DNA of 64,000 bases from Symbiodinium sp. CCMP2592 (Eukaryota > Sar > Dinophyceae > Suessiales > Symbiodiniaceae), in contig CAJNDT010003380.1 of assembly GCA_905221615.1 (NCBI GenBank), forward strand, positions 186,001-250,000. Reading direction: 5' to 3'. Positions 1-11,755 of the stretch are shown one piece after another. A model generated the notes under the pieces. It was given only the letters and a program-made list of their open reading frames with translations. It had not been told where the DNA came from and did not search any database. The position numbers and the translations under genes are program-made. The stretch's first letter is position 1. Every line of letters starts with the position of its first letter.

Positions 1-110
1 GGTTTCAGGTGTAGGGTGTTTCGATGTTAGGTTCAGGGTTTAGGCCTTCAGGGTTCGGGATGCGAGGGTTTAGGATTGGTGGTGCAGTGTTTTGGGTTGT
101 AGTACATGCA

Positions 111-146
<36 letters not shown>

Positions 147-1485
147 GATGTGTGAGAGTAAACATGCATTTGGGTACATATACATGTGTATACATATATA
201 TATATATACATATGTATACATGTGCATATGTATATCCGCTGCGGGCTTAGGCTTTGGGCTGCAGGGCTTGCGAGTTCAGAAGGCATGGTTCAACCAAGTT
301 GCAGGCTTCTGTGACAAGGAACCGAAAGGGCTCAAAGGGTCGACTCTTGAGCCTTCCACCGAATTTAAACGAGGTTCTCAACCAGATTTCAAAACGGAGT
401 TGGGGATGACGACCTAGTTCCGCAGGCCCTCCACAGGTCCAACCTGGGGGCTCTGCTTTGATTCAAGGTTTAGGGTTTAGGGTTTGAGGCCTACGTATCC
501 TGTACGTGGATCCTGACATTCAGAGCTTGTAAATTGTTAGTGCATAGCACCCTCCATCCAAAAAGAACCCAAGCTTCACGCTCTATAACCTGAGCCAGCA
601 GCCAACACAAAGGACCCCGAAAAACTCAATATGGGAGCTTTAAATACACAGATTAGGGTGTGGGGCAATATGATAAGGAACCGTGAGGAAAAATATTGGC
701 AATCTTTCAAGCTTCTAAATTAAACCCATCCATTTCCGACAAGCAACCATGGGGTCGCCCCTGGCAACCGCACGGCGCCCGAGCGTGACAGTTGGCTTGT
801 GCAGGTGGCTCGTGTCGCCAAACCTGGGAGTGAGATGAACCAACTAAGTTACCACCAGCACTATGAACCGTAAAACGACGTAGATTTTGCTGGTCATGAT
901 GACGATGATTACGATGAAGTCGACGATAATGGTGATGTGGACTTTGATTCTCCTGGTTACTGCACAGCCGCCGACACCACCACTGCTGGCAGATTTCGTC
1001 GTGGGTGCTGCGAAACACAGGGTGCAAGCATGTTCAAACAAGGATGCTGCAGGAAATCAGCCGGTAACAGCATAGTATACTACATTTCCTCCGCAAGCAT
1101 GCGGCTTGCAGGAACCTCGGAGCACAAAAGGGTATTGCTGGCTGGCTACATGACAGGCCTTCACCCAATCTCACACATCCAATATCGAGCCAAGAATTCT
1201 GCACTTCAAAGGCGGCTTTCCTAAATCCAGAATTTGCCCCAGGACGTTTGTGGTACCCAGGATTTCTCTTATCTGGGAGCTGGCTTTTCAGTTTGCCCAA
1301 AGTCCTCAACTCTACCGAAATTTGTGCCATTATGAGCCTCATGGTTAAAAGGGCCCTACCGGAACATCGAGCACTACGAAGACATGAGAAGTGCATGACT
1401 GGGAAGTGTTGCGTTGAGTTTTGGGCTCTGGGTGGCTTGGATTTTGTGGGGTTTGGGATTCGGCATTTCAATGCTTCCCTAACTT
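1..1485. other. Left edge: telomere-like tracts, AT microsatellite, no confident gene
   Basis: TTTAGGG-like motifs occur at 1-90 and 460-490. Position 840-1060 has a mixed-composition stretch open on both strands. Nothing here could be assigned to a family. Confidence 0.4.
113..225. repeat. (TA)n and TATG-type microsatellite
   Basis: Pure TA at about 113-142, followed by TACATATG variants to about 225. Confidence 0.9.
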
Positions 1486-1489
1486 CCCT

Positions 1490-1594
1490 AAGGGCCCAAA
1501 GGACCCAAGAATTAGGTACTCGGGTTTGGGATAGTAGCTATGTAGGCTACCAGTTTTGAAAGTAAATGATAATTAGGTACTTGGACCCTTAGGC
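1490..1594. mobile_element. TIR-L element, copy 1
   Basis: Ends read AAGGGCCCAAAGGACCC and GGACCCTTAGG. Internal direct and inverted ATTAGGTACT motifs are shared with copies at 3411, 21891 and 24535. It is one of the less perfectly palindromic families. Confidence 0.55.
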
Positions 1595-1739
1595 CCTGGG
1601 GTCATGGTTTAATGCCGCTGTGGCACTGTCCCGAGGGAGAAGATCCACTGCGGTCAATCCCCGGCCTGAAGGCCAAGCCAATAGATCGCAGGCCAGAGCG
1701 GCTATGTGGAAGAGGGCTATTGTCAGTTATTCAACTTAT

Positions 1740-2051
1740 TCATATGTATATATATATATATATGTATATATACACACATATACACAGGGAGACCTATGTA
1801 TGTATGTATGTATATATATATATATGTATACATATATGTACATATATAGCTATGTATCTATCTAGTTCTATATATATATATATATATGTGTGTGTGTATG
1901 TGTCCATCATGAGGTTTGTTCCGGAGCTTCCCCCAAAAAAGTTGCAAGCTTTTGTCGCGCCGGCTCTGGTTCAAACCCTTGTCGCGAAGGATACACATGT
2001 ACATACATACATACATACATACATACATACATACATACATACATACATACA
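1740..2051. repeat. Compound TA/GTAT/CATA microsatellite
   Basis: TA-rich stretch at 1740-1900 and a pure CATA tract at about 1998-2051. A unique ~90-bp stretch separates them. Confidence 0.9.
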
Positions 2052-3410
2052 TTTAATTACGGCAACAAAGTAGCAGTGGTGCAGTTGCAGTGTTGTTGCA
2101 TTTGCTCAAAAGCTGCAATGTTATTCTCGGCAGGCACTTGAGATGACCCACACACAAGGTCTTGGATGCCGACGGTTAATCGGCGAGAGTTTCGGAATTT
2201 GCCGGTTTAGAGGAAAGCCGACATTTTGGGTTTTCTGAGGCAAATTGTCACAGAAATGGTCAAGAGCGCCTCTGCTGAATCTTTAGTAGTTACGATATCT
2301 CAGTATAGTCCCTGTCGAAGTGAAAATTAAGTAACAAATCCCTGGACTGCGTGTTCTAATTATCCGAAACCCCCATGCTGAATGATAGCAAACCTTGTAG
2401 AACCCCCCTTCATGGTGGCCTTCAAGAGGAATATTCTTTGACGGAACCCCATTCCAACTATTCAGGCCTACTTTTTCTTCCTAAACCCTGGCCCCTAAAA
2501 CAAGATGTACCTGGCCGGAGAAGAGGTCTGGCCGCTGCCTCGACCAGAAGGTTCGCGGGCTTCAGGGTGTAGGGTTTTAGGGTTTTGGGTTTTAGGCTTT
2601 TAGGTCGAGTAGAGGTCTCAGGGTCTATTGAGCTTGCTGTACAAGGCTCGTGCTGTACAAGGCTCGTGTTTGCGAAATCCCTTGCAGTTTTGAGCTTTGA
2701 GTATTACCCGGGAATCTCAATACCTTGTACGCTGTGAACCCGGCACTCTGGCTCTGGGTACCTGGTTCTCGGAGAGGTACTTTCTAGCTTGGGGTCAGGT
2801 TTGGGGTGCATGCTTCCGCCCGTTAGCTTGCGGAACCCGAAGGAACGTCCTAAATCGTTTTCCCGAAGTACTGTTGCGATTCTAGGTTTTCGAAACGCGT
2901 CCTTTACAATGCATGTCGCCTGCGTGGCATCCGTAGCACACAGAATCCTCTGTAAATGTAGGGCGTCAGCAAAGACTCTGCACCGCACCACAGATGGAGA
3001 CGCGCGCCCCGAGCATCCTGTGTAAAAAAAAATTGAGGCCCAAGAGCCATAAAGCAAGACATTCAGTGTACAGTAGACCCTTCAACCCTACCTTGGCAAA
3101 CCTTATATAGGTAGTTTTCTACATTGGGCCCCCCTTGTGAGTCCTTTTTATGAAGGTGCCGCACTAAATTGGGGACCTAATAAGGGACCCTAGTTTTCAG
3201 AACTACCCATACAAATTCTAACCCCGAAACCCCGAACCTTGAAGCTCAAAGACCTCCAGCACAAAACAACCGTCAACCTAAAAAACCTGAATTCTCCTCT
3301 CCACGGCTTAGGGTTTAGGGCTAGGGTTTGGGGTTTAGGGTTTAGGGCTCTGAAACTCCATCTCCCTGTATCAGATTTACATGCTGAGGCCTTGAAGTAG
3401 TTACCGTAAG

Positions 3411-3513
3411 AGTCCAACTACCCAAGTATCATGTACTCTCAAAAATAGTACCTATACATAGCTACTATCCCAAGCCCGAGTACCTAGTTATTGGGTCCTT
3501 TGGACCCTTAGGG
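3411..3513. mobile_element. TIR-L element, copy 2 (opposite orientation)
   Basis: Reverse-complement orientation relative to copy 1. It ends directly against a TIR-F element (3522). Confidence 0.55.
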
Positions 3514-3521
3514 TTAGGCCC

Positions 3522-3650
3522 TATATGGGTGGTGGTCCAAATTATGGTCCCTTTTTGGGTAGCCTAAATATTAGGTGCCGTATTATAATAAGGACCCTAA
3601 ACCCTAAACCCTGAACTCTAAACCATAATTTTGACAACCACCCATATGGA
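3522..3650. mobile_element. TIR-F element, copy 1, with telomere-like insert
   Basis: Arms ATATGGGTGGTGGTCCAAAT and ATTTTGACAACCACCCATAT. About 25 bp of CCCTAAA repeats interrupt the right half, so telomere-like DNA arrived after the element. Confidence 0.65.
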
Positions 3651-3775
3651 CCTTTGGGAATCGCGAAGCCCTCATATGCAGACGACCAGTCTGAAGGACC
3701 TTACGCCGAAACCTGCTAAGGTTTTGGGGTTTAGGGTTTTTGGGGCTTGGGGCTTAGGGTTTAGGGTTAGGGTTT

Positions 3776-3910
3776 GAGTTACGGGCTTATCCCATACCTC
3801 ACGGTTTGCATCAAAAAGACCCGAGCAATGCAAATCCACCCACGAAGCCCGAAACTGGGATCGGATGGCTCGTTGCCTTGTTTTCGATACCTGGTAGGAC
3901 CAAGAAGAAT
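3776..3910 (-). CDS. Candidate exon followed by telomere-like repeats
   Basis: Minus strand reads SYQVSKTRQRAIRSQFRASW then VDLHCSGLFDANREVWDKP and runs into CCCTAAACC repeats. Basic then mixed composition. Not recognised. Confidence 0.25.
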
Positions 3911-4338
3911 CCGGGAGTTGGGATCTAGGATTGTGTATGGGGTGTTTAGCCTCTGGGGCTTCCAAAATTTCGGGGTTCCAGTCTGGGTAGGGAAATGGTA
4001 CCCGTAACGCACCCCTGTATGCCCTAAGCCTTTCAGCAACACCTACACCATAAATACCTAAACCCTAAACCAAAAAAATAGGACACGGTTTCACTTCGTG
4101 AAACAGCCTGACTGAGCCTTTGGGGAGTTTTTCTGGGCTCTGATCTAGAGCGGTAAAGGTCTTCGAGGTAAAGATGACGACTCGCTACTGAGGGGTATTA
4201 GGGGTTTTAGGGTTTAGGGTTTTATGGGTTTAGGACTTAGGGTTTTAGGATTCACGATTAGGGTGTTCTGGTTTAGGGTTTAGGGTAGATTTCAAAACCT
4301 GGCCGACAATAGCCTGCTGCAAAAAGTACAGCCAGCAG

Positions 4339-4438
4339 TGTCAAGACTACCACGCACGGACACTACAACATGAACAGCGACCTGCTGCTACCACTGCTTA
4401 CTGAATGCGACAAGGACTGCGGTAGTGTTGTGCTGCCT
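4339..4438 (+). CDS. Candidate exon upstream of an S4-like exon
   Basis: After CAGCAG the frame reads VKTTTHGHYNMNSDLLLPLL then TECDKDCGSVVLP and ends phase 0 at CCT|GTAAGG. A TIR-H element (4500-4596) lies in the putative intron before the next exon. No family is recognised. Confidence 0.3.
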
Positions 4439-4499
4439 GTAAGGCTCTAAGCAAAACGAACTAGCACCGCCAGATCGAGTGGACCTGCTGCAGTCGACA

Positions 4500-4596
4500 G
4501 AAAAAGGAGGGACCCTATAATACGGACCCCTAGGAATATACCCTTAATATAGCCATTATATACCCATTATATAGCCCATTATAGGATAGGGGTCTA
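4500..4596. mobile_element. TIR-H element, copy 1 (right arm truncated)
   Basis: Begins AAAAAGGAGGGACCCT and contains the TATAGCCATTATATACCCAT core seen in the full copies at 21731 and 36011. Confidence 0.55.
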
Positions 4597-4640
4597 GAGA
4601 GTCTAGAACCACAGTCATTGATATCACATGTTGCCGACAG

Positions 4641-4733
4641 GCATTCCTGGTGCTGCGACTGATACGTCTTTTCAAACTACTCGCCAGTATGTACACTCCT
4701 GCTGATCAGACAAGTTCTACTTTGACACTGCTA
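4641..4733 (+). CDS. Candidate exon with S4-like arginine periodicity
   Basis: Phase-0 exon of 31 codons between GCCGACAG and CTA|GTTTGTG, reading AFLVLRLIRLFKLLASMYTP then ADQTSSTLTLL. Positive residues every third position in a hydrophobic helix (R-x-x-R-x-x-K) resemble the voltage sensor of cation channels. It joins the upstream exon in phase. One helix is too little to prove a channel. Confidence 0.3.
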
Positions 4734-5052
4734 GTTTGTGAATTCTAATCAAAACCTAGAGCACGAAGCCCAATACCCTTGTACCTTGTATCCTCATCAC
4801 TATATGCGCCCCAAGCCCTGAACAGCCGGAATACGCACAAGAATCGGAGGGCACCTCCCGAAACTCGCAACCGGAACTCCGAAACTTAATCCGTACGCTA
4901 CGTCCTATGTAATGCATCACGCTGTAGTCTCTCTGCTTCAGTGGTCAAGTCAAGCAGCAAATCTTGAAAAGTCCTCCAAAACCCCATGTGGCAGACAAAA
5001 CCAAAGCCCCAGAATTAATCTGCATCGATATGTTTTGCTATTCATCCCCAAA

Positions 5053-5162
5053 ATATGGGTGGTTGTCAAAATTATGGTCCCGTTTTGGGTCCCTACGAGA
5101 ATACGGCACCTAATATTTAGGGTACCCAAAAAGGGACCCCAACTTTGACAACCACCCGTATG
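5053..5162. mobile_element. TIR-F element, copy 2
   Basis: Arms ATATGGGTGGTTGTCAAAAT and TTTGACAACCACCCGTATGT pair along most of their length. The loop contains ACGGCACCTAATATTTAGGG. Confidence 0.75.
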
Positions 5163-5442
5163 TCAAAGGTAGAAAAGAAGCCGAGGAACGAGGTGGTCCT
5201 GGGACCCATTGGCTGCGAAGCCCCACCTCGGAAGAGACAATGCGTGCTCCGATACTTTGAGAGTTTAGGGTTTAGGGCTTTTTTTTTGAGGGCACCAAAA
5301 AGGGGCTTTAAGGTTTAGGGTTTGGGTTTAAGGTTTTTTAGGCTGATGGTTTAAGGCTTTAAGGGGTAGGGTTTGGGGTCTAGGGCTAAGGTTCCAGGTT
5401 TAGGCTGAAAGCCCGAAAAGTAAGAACAAAAACATGGCCCAG

Positions 5443-5473
<31 letters not shown>

Positions 5474-6130
5474 GGCTGTTATTCTGCATACTTTTTGGTG
5501 TTCAACTAACGCTGGTTTTGTTTGCCGGGGGGGGGAAGGCGAGGTTTTTAGATTTATGCTGCAAGGTGTAACGGTTTTAGGGTTCATGAACTTGTTTGTT
5601 CGTTGGGTGCGTGATTGCAATGTTGGTGCACTGATGTGCCGCAAAAGCAGACTCAACCCCGACTCGCTCAAAATGAGCTGTCGGGTTGCAGCTACAACTC
5701 TTCGCCTCCTCACGCTTCACACACTCAACCTATTTTTCAACTCTTCACGCTACTCATCCTCAACCTTAGAAGCCAAAAAACATAAGCCTTCAAAATGTCC
5801 TAAAGCACTAAACCCCAGAACCCTAGAAACGGTTTAAGGTCTTTTAAAGTCACTACACAATCGATGGAACTCGGAAAAACTGACGGAAACAGTGTCAAGT
5901 CTTCCACGCTGCACAAAACCCTGCACCCTAAACCCCTCAAGCCCATAAACCCTAACGCCCTAAACTCCTGAACCATATACAGCAAAACCCTTTAACCCTA
6001 AACCCTAAACTGCTCTTAACCCTAAACCCTAAACCCAACACTCCAAAACCCCTAAACCTTATCAACGAAGCCCGGAGCCCCAGAAGTCCGAAACCCTAAG
6101 CCCAAACCCCTAAAGCCTTAAACCGGTGAA

Positions 6131-6223
6131 GTGCTAAAGCAGCCAAAGAAGCCCACTGCGGCTGGCGCAGGACTGCTCGCCGAGGCCATCTGTGCCACAT
6201 TGAGCTGCATCCTCGCGGCTTAT
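6131..6223 (+). CDS. Candidate exon ending in a hydrophobic helix
   Basis: Reads LKQPKKPTAAGAGLLAEAIC then ATLSCILAAY and stops at a GT donor (TAT|GTATAA). Telomere-like CCCTAAA repeats run up to its 5' side. Possibly a membrane segment; no family is recognised. Confidence 0.3.
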
Positions 6224-6792
6224 GTATAACAATAGGATTCAGGCTTCTGTAGTGTATTTGCTTGAGGGCTTTTGGGTTTAGAGATTCAAGGTTTAAGTGT
6301 TGTTGTTGAGCTCCTTTGTACCCCCGCCCATCCAGTTGTGCAACAGCAAGGCCATGAGGGCCAGGAGTGTATCGGGTTCAGCGTTGAAGGTTTATGGTAG
6401 AAGTTGGATCATGGTTATCCTCATGCCCTCCAGTAAGGTATAAGGAATCCTCGAACTAGTCATCCTTGGCCCATGCTCCAACTTAAGGGGGATCGGTGTA
6501 GTTGCTTGTCATGCAGGATTACTCTTTGGTCAAGGGCTAAGGAAGAAATAGCATGCTTTACGTATGCAGGGACTGGAGTTTCTTGCAATAGCTGTAGGGT
6601 TTAGTTTTAGGGTTTTGGGTTTACTGTACCTGAAACCGGAAGCCCCAAAAACCCAAAGCCCTCCACCATTTTTGAAGCTTCCACTGTCGAACCTGAAGCC
6701 CTGCTTGGAGGTTCATGGGTAGTTATAAGGGTTCCTTTAAGGGTCCCTTTAGAGGGATGTATGGGGATTCTACAAGGGCATAGGCTTAGGGT

Positions 6793-6922
6793 CTACTTAG
6801 AGGTTCATGGGTACTGGTAAGTAGTGTTATAACCAGGATGACGATACCAACTAATAACCGATGATCGGGCCTGTTAGGAGATTCCTAACGTCACTTATAA
6901 CTACCGACGAACCTCCAAGTAA
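6793..6922. mobile_element. TIR-A element, degenerate copy
   Basis: Arms TACTTAGAGGTTCATGGGTA and CTACCGACGAACCTCCAAGT. A further half arm lies at 6704-6730. Confidence 0.5.
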
Positions 6923-7490
6923 ACTTCCCCCCCAGGATCTAAGCCCGGTTCCAAACCTGTACCTTGAAGCTCGACACAACCCAGAAGCCTTGCAGAAATC
7001 TTAGGGCCCAAAAGCCCTGAAATGTGGTGTCTTGAGAGCAAAACTGATGATGTGTATTTCTTACAAGGCCAACGCACTGATGTAGGGCTGGGGGATAGAG
7101 TTTAGGGTCTCGGGATTTGGGGCTTAAGGCTTAGGGTCTGCAGGTTAGATGCTTGTGGGGGGTGTTCAGCATAAACTGCGAGCACCAATTCTCGCAATAC
7201 CAGCACACGATAATTAAACCGCACGATCGTATCACTGAAAACCACTGATCTGAAACCGTTCTACACAATACATTTGTGTGTATGTATGTGCGTAAGTATC
7301 TGTGCATATATGTACGTTTGCGACTGCAAGTACGCCCATATGCACGTGTGTATGCCTGCATGTAGGTATGAATGCACATATGCATGCATGTACTCTTTTT
7401 CCTGTGCCGTCATGATTTTAAAACTCGTTTTACTATGTGTTTAAACAGATATTGCCTACGTGGCCGTCGTCCCTGGGCCGCCACGTCTTT

Positions 7491-7953
7491 TGCAATGGCG
7501 AGGCTGTGGTTTGTAATGTAAAACATGCCGAATACTAAAACCTAACTTTTGTGCTAATTACCTCCGTGGCCTTAACGTTCTGGCCGCCCTCCACGCATTA
7601 CTCAAAAAAGTGTCTGCGTACGTGCGTACGCAGGTGTGTTGCGTGTCTATATATATATAGACATATCTTTGTGTGTGTGTGTGTATGTATGTATGTACGT
7701 ATGTAGCTCGGTATATACTAACGTCGTTACGTATGCATGCAGGTGCGACACAGTTATCTTAGGTTGTAACGTGTACCGTACATGAGCACACATGCACACA
7801 GATATGCGTATACACATAAATAGGTATAGGTATTATAGGTTTATCTGCTTGCATAATCGCATACATACCTACATGCATACAGACATAAACACATGGTGCA
7901 TGCCTACGTTGTGGCACCTGTACATACCGTGCCATGAACACATGCATTTTCAT
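7491..7953 (+). repeat. Long direct repeat, left copy
   Basis: Matches 9160-9640 from CAATGGnGAG through AACATGCCGAA, CTAACTTTTGTGCTA, CCTCCGTGGCCTT and TCATGAGCACACATGCACAC-like sequence to ATGCATTTTCATGC. It includes a variable GTAT/TATA microsatellite. The two copies differ by scattered substitutions and microsatellite length. Together they enclose about 1.2 kb containing the secreted-protein-like gene. Confidence 0.75.
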
Positions 7954-8690
7954 GCGCTCCATTTCTAATCTGCGGCCCTGGCCCTTGTCCTTGTCACAAT
8001 CCGCTGACCTGCACCTATTGTCCTCGTCCGGTATTGGCCACTCTGGATAGAAAGTAGGTTGCCTTTCGTCGCAGAAATTGTCTGGCTCATCTCCGCGAGG
8101 CAGAATCTTGTGAAGGCTAGAGCAATTCACTTCTACATACTCGATCAGCATGTCGCAATGGTCAGTGCGGCCACGAAGGCCGGTGACATCGTTTGGCGTC
8201 AAGCGCCTCAATTTGACCCTGGCTTTTTCTGGAGCCAATCCAAAACCTCCTGCGTCAAACTTTGCTGCGCACATCAGCGACCGGTTTCTCGTCCATGATT
8301 TCACAATCTATTGGGCTTCCAACCATGCAAAAGCCCTCGTCTGACTTGCCTCGAGCGAACCAAAAGCCGTCAATGATAACAGCAACAGAAATGAAAGTCG
8401 AAAAAGCGCAGTCCACCTTTCGTTGCCCCCACCACCCATTTCCAAACGCAGGGAGCCTCTGGCAGGCACAACCATTTGCTGACTCGGCGTGTTCGCGCAA
8501 AGCTGCCCGCAGAACTCATTCAGCGGCGTCGTCACGTTCGATACCGATTGCCGATTGCCACCGTGCTGACCCTCTTTCAACAGCCTGGGAATAGTCTTGG
8601 ATGGTCCCACCAAGTGACAAATCGAGCACGGCTCTGCTCTCGCCAATCTCGCCAGATGAAATGCAATCACGAGCAACAACCATGTCCCCT
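7940..8690 (-). pseudogene. Coding-like region downstream of the signal-peptide exon, frame interrupted
   Basis: Two minus-strand frames look protein-like. One reads GEIGESRAVLDLSLGGTIQD and later REHAESANGCACQRLPAFGN with a TGA between (8516-8518). The other carries AEPCSICHLVGPSKTIPRLL, a hydrophobic RLSFLLLLSLTAFGSLEA, a TAG at 8308, then VKLRRLTPNDVTGLRGRTDH. Either introns separate real exons or the gene is decayed; I cannot choose. The region lies between the two direct repeats at 7491-7953 and 9160-9640. Confidence 0.35.
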
Positions 8691-8750
8691 TGCGGTTTTT
8701 TCAAAACAAGTCAGGCCGAGTGGAACCTCTCGGCGAAACCACTCGCTTAC

Positions 8751-8879
8751 ACCGGTCCTGTATACGATGGGGGATTGCCATTCACAGGCTTGGATGGACA
8801 AGCTGGCACTTTGGCCGGAAGCCACAGCTGCAGCCAGGAGCACAGCCAGGCTAGCTAGGCCAGCAACGAAGTACTGCAT
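8751..8879 (-). CDS. Signal-peptide exon of an unrecognised secreted protein
   Basis: Starts with ATG: MQYFVAGLASLAVLLAAAVA then SGQSASL, a typical cleavable signal peptide with a likely site after ASG or SGQ. The frame continues SIQACEWQSPIVYRTG and ends phase 0 at a GT donor (GGT|GTAAGC). The mature protein cannot be identified. The following 0.8 kb is described separately. Confidence 0.45.
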
Positions 8880-9159
8880 GTTGCTAAAGGCTTTCTGGAG
8901 CCTTCCTCAATCTAGACTCTCGAGTCACCCAAGCTATTTTGAGCCGTTCAGACCGGAAGTGCAATATAACAGCATGGAGCGCATGCAATACAAAGTTAAC
9001 AATTAGGATGGCCCTGCTGCGGCACACGCCTCGGTCAACACCTGGCCAACTTAACATGCCGGAGACTTGCAATCTCAACACCTCCAGCGAGTGCTCCGTG
9101 TCTCAAGAAAGTGCAAACCATACCGCTGCAAAAGCAGGCATTATTTTGTCAAAGCATTT

Positions 9160-9640
9160 TACAATGGTGAGTCTGTGTTTTGTAAAGTATAACATGCCGA
9201 AGACTAGAACCTAACTTTTGTGCTACCTCCGTGGCCTTGGCGGTCTGGCCGCCCTCCCCGCATTACTAAAAAGTGTTTGCGTGCGTACGTACGTAAGTAT
9301 GTTGCGTGTCTATATATACATATATACACATATACATACCCTTGTGTATGTATATGTATGTATGTATGTATGTAATTATGTAGTTCGGTATACTAACGCA
9401 GTTACGTACGCATGCAGGTACGACATGGTACGACACAATTATCTTAGGTCGTAACGTGTATCGTACATGAGCACACATGCACACAGATATGCGTATACAC
9501 ATAGATAGGTATAGGCATTATAGGTTTATCTGCTTACATATGCGCATACATGCCTACACGCATACTGACATAAACACATGGTGCATGCCTGCGTTGTGGT
9601 ACCTGTACATACCGTGCCATGAACATATGCATTTTCATGC
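9160..9640 (+). repeat. Long direct repeat, right copy
   Basis: Same orientation as the copy at 7491-7953. I see no TG..CA ends, primer-binding site or polypurine tract, so an LTR interpretation is not supported. An old tandem duplication or a recombination footprint fits as well. Confidence 0.75.
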
Positions 9641-9764
9641 ACACAGACAATATAGATACACATATACATATTCATATACTGATACAAACATCCATAATAC
9701 ATCCTGACATCCACACACCTGGGCATACCTACATGCATGCATGCACACACATACCTTCAACCGT

Positions 9765-10036
9765 ACCATACATACATACATACATACATACATACACACA
9801 TACATACATACATACATGTATGCATACATCCATGCATACATCCATGCACATATGCATGCATAGGATACCGGCATACATACAGTCTACACTAACTCCATTG
9901 AAACCTGCTTGCACACATACATGCACAAGTACATACAACTATTACATGACATACACATCCATCCTTTTATCCATCCATCCATCCATCCCTCCATCCATCC
10001 ATCCATCCGGCCAACCATCCAGCCAGCCAGCCAGAA

Positions 10037-10074
<38 letters not shown>

Positions 10075-10125
10075 AAAGCCAGAAAGCCAGCCAGCCAGCC
10101 AGCCAAGCCAGCCAGCCAGCCACCC
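9765..10125. repeat. CATA, CATC and CAGC tetranucleotide arrays in series
   Basis: CATA at about 9765-9860, CATC at 9957-10005, CAGC/CCAG with GAAA interruptions at 10018-10120. Apparent open frames here on both strands are by-products of the tetranucleotides. Confidence 0.9.
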
Positions 10126-10437
10126 GTCCACACATTTATCCACAGGTTCAGCATTGTGTCACCTTCATAGCCCTCGTACCAGCAGTAATTAAGAGCCTCA
10201 GCAGCAGCAAGACACAGAAACATGCAATATAGCTCTTACAGCACGAGGTGAAGGAAAAGACAACCATCCAGGGACTTATGCAAGTGTCTTACCCTAAACC
10301 CTGAACCGGAAACCCTAAGCCCTGATCGCTTCGCGGGATGAGCATAATTGCGCTAACAGACCATATAAAGCCTTGTACAAACACAGCAACAGAGAACATC
10401 AACACGCGCTGTTGTCTGGTAAACAAGATACGCTTAG

Positions 10438-10519
10438 GCTCTAAGGTCTCATATATTAAGGCTTTTGGGCCCAAAGAGCATACTATACAAGGCTTTGAAG
10501 CCGTTTTGAGCCTCAGGGA
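10438..10519. mobile_element. TIR-Q element, copy 1
   Basis: Shares TATATTAAGGCTTTTGGGCC and TTTTGAGCCTCAGGG with copies at 16495 and 47975. The left end lies on CTCTAAGG. Confidence 0.5.
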
Positions 10520-10869
10520 TAGAGTACTCTGTAACGTCTGGAACGTAGTGGTCTGAATTACACAAAAGCGTGAAAGCCCACATGCTAAATCTTGCACCCT
10601 ACACCGTAAGTCGTCACTCCTAGACCGTAGTAAACTTTTGAACCATCAGCCCACGATCCCAAAACCCGAAATCCCGAAAAGAAACACATCCTGACTCTGA
10701 AAGGCTTTTTTTGGAACCCTTCTCAAACTCCCATAAATGCCCCATGCACTGCTTGCGACCCCTTAGCCCTAAACTCCAAACCGAGCCGAGGGTCATGAAG
10801 CTTAAAACCTATCCCCTAGAACTTATAAACTCCAAACCCTCAGCCCTTTCCCCCCCACACCCCCCAAAC

Positions 10870-10970
10870 AAGCAACCCTAAACCCTAAACACCAAACCCC
10901 AAACCCTAAACCCCTAAACCCTAACCACAAAAGCTAAACCCTGAATGCTCTAAACCCTAAACCCGCAGCG
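10870..10970. repeat. CCCTAAA-type telomere-like tract
   Basis: Imperfect CCCTAAA/CCCCAAA units on the plus strand. Confidence 0.8.
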
Positions 10971-11060
10971 AATGCTCCTCAACTCAGCTGGCGACATGTC
11001 ACTCTCTCCTCAGCCCGCGATCGGTTAGGGCTGAGGCGAGGGTTTCGGGTTTGGGCTTTC

Positions 11061-11168
11061 CCAGAGAGCCCAGTACCCCTTAACTCAGGAATATACCTTA
11101 AATCATAATATGAAGCCCTATACAAATTTAACCATATTCCTTAATGAAGGGGTATTGGGCTCTCTGGG
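11061..11168. mobile_element. TIR-G element, copy 1
   Basis: Outer arms CCAGAGAGCCCAGTACCCCT and GGGGTATTGGGCTCTCTGG. Inner stem AGGAATATACCTTAAAT pairs with AAATTTAACCATATTCCTT. Confidence 0.7.
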
Positions 11169-11666
11169 TTAGGGTTTGAAGTTGAGGGTTTGGGGTTGGG
11201 GACCCATATGATGCTATTTCTTTCAAACCGAACACCGAATGCTAAACCCTTAAATAGGCCCTAAAACTTAAATTTTAAACCCTTATGGTAGTGGGATTAT
11301 TAAAGCTTTCGTGCTCTGGGCCCTGGATTTGGGAAAGTGCTGGGATTGGAAAGCCGCTGAGATCCGCTGAAGCAGCTCATGAACGGAAACACCATAAGCC
11401 GGGTTTAGGGTTCTCATAAATCTTGAAGACTTACACAAACGTAGATCATGAAGCCTGAAGCCGCAAACCATGAGGAGTGAGTCTGCAACAGAGCAAAGGC
11501 CTGTAACTTCTGGGGGTGAAAGCCCCGCCCAGCAGAATCCAAAACTCCTGTCCCTGGAACCTTCTTTATGATGGTTTAGGGTTTGAGGTTAAGACTATGA
11601 GCAGTCGTTGGTTAGCTGTGGCAAGACTTTTTGAAGCATACAGTATAAGCAGTACCAGTAGCGAAA

Positions 11667-11755
11667 CTAGTAGCAGAAGTAGTCGTAGTAGTAGTAGTAG
11701 TAGTAGTCATAGTGAAGGCAGTAGTCGTGGTGGTGGTGGTGGTGGTGGTGGCAGT
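11667..11755. repeat. AGT/GGT trinucleotide array
   Basis: About 90 bp of AGT units grading into GGT. Confidence 0.9.

Larger units (their letters stand above)
3300..4295. repeat. Cluster of telomere-like tracts
   Basis: TTTAGGG-like tracts at 3304-3350, 3725-3776 and 4200-4290, with a CCCTAAA run at 3595-3625. Orientation changes within the cluster. Confidence 0.7.
5163..7490. other. Telomere-like tracts and unique DNA
   Basis: TTTAGGG-like at 5255-5400, (TA)n at 5446-5472, CCCTAAA-like at 5928-6120. Besides the exon candidate at 6131-6223 there is an open minus-strand stretch near 6310-6380 (TLLALMALLLHNWMGGG) that could be an exon. A degenerate TIR-A lies at 6793-6922. Confidence 0.45.

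Noticed and set aside
7491-9640. LTR retrotransposon
   Set aside because: Direct repeats lack TG..CA ends, and there is no primer-binding site, polypurine tract, gag or pol between them.
9619-10223. Frames rich in Ala/Ser/Gln or Trp/Gly/Leu
   Set aside because: Translations of the CATA, CATC and CAGC tetranucleotide arrays.
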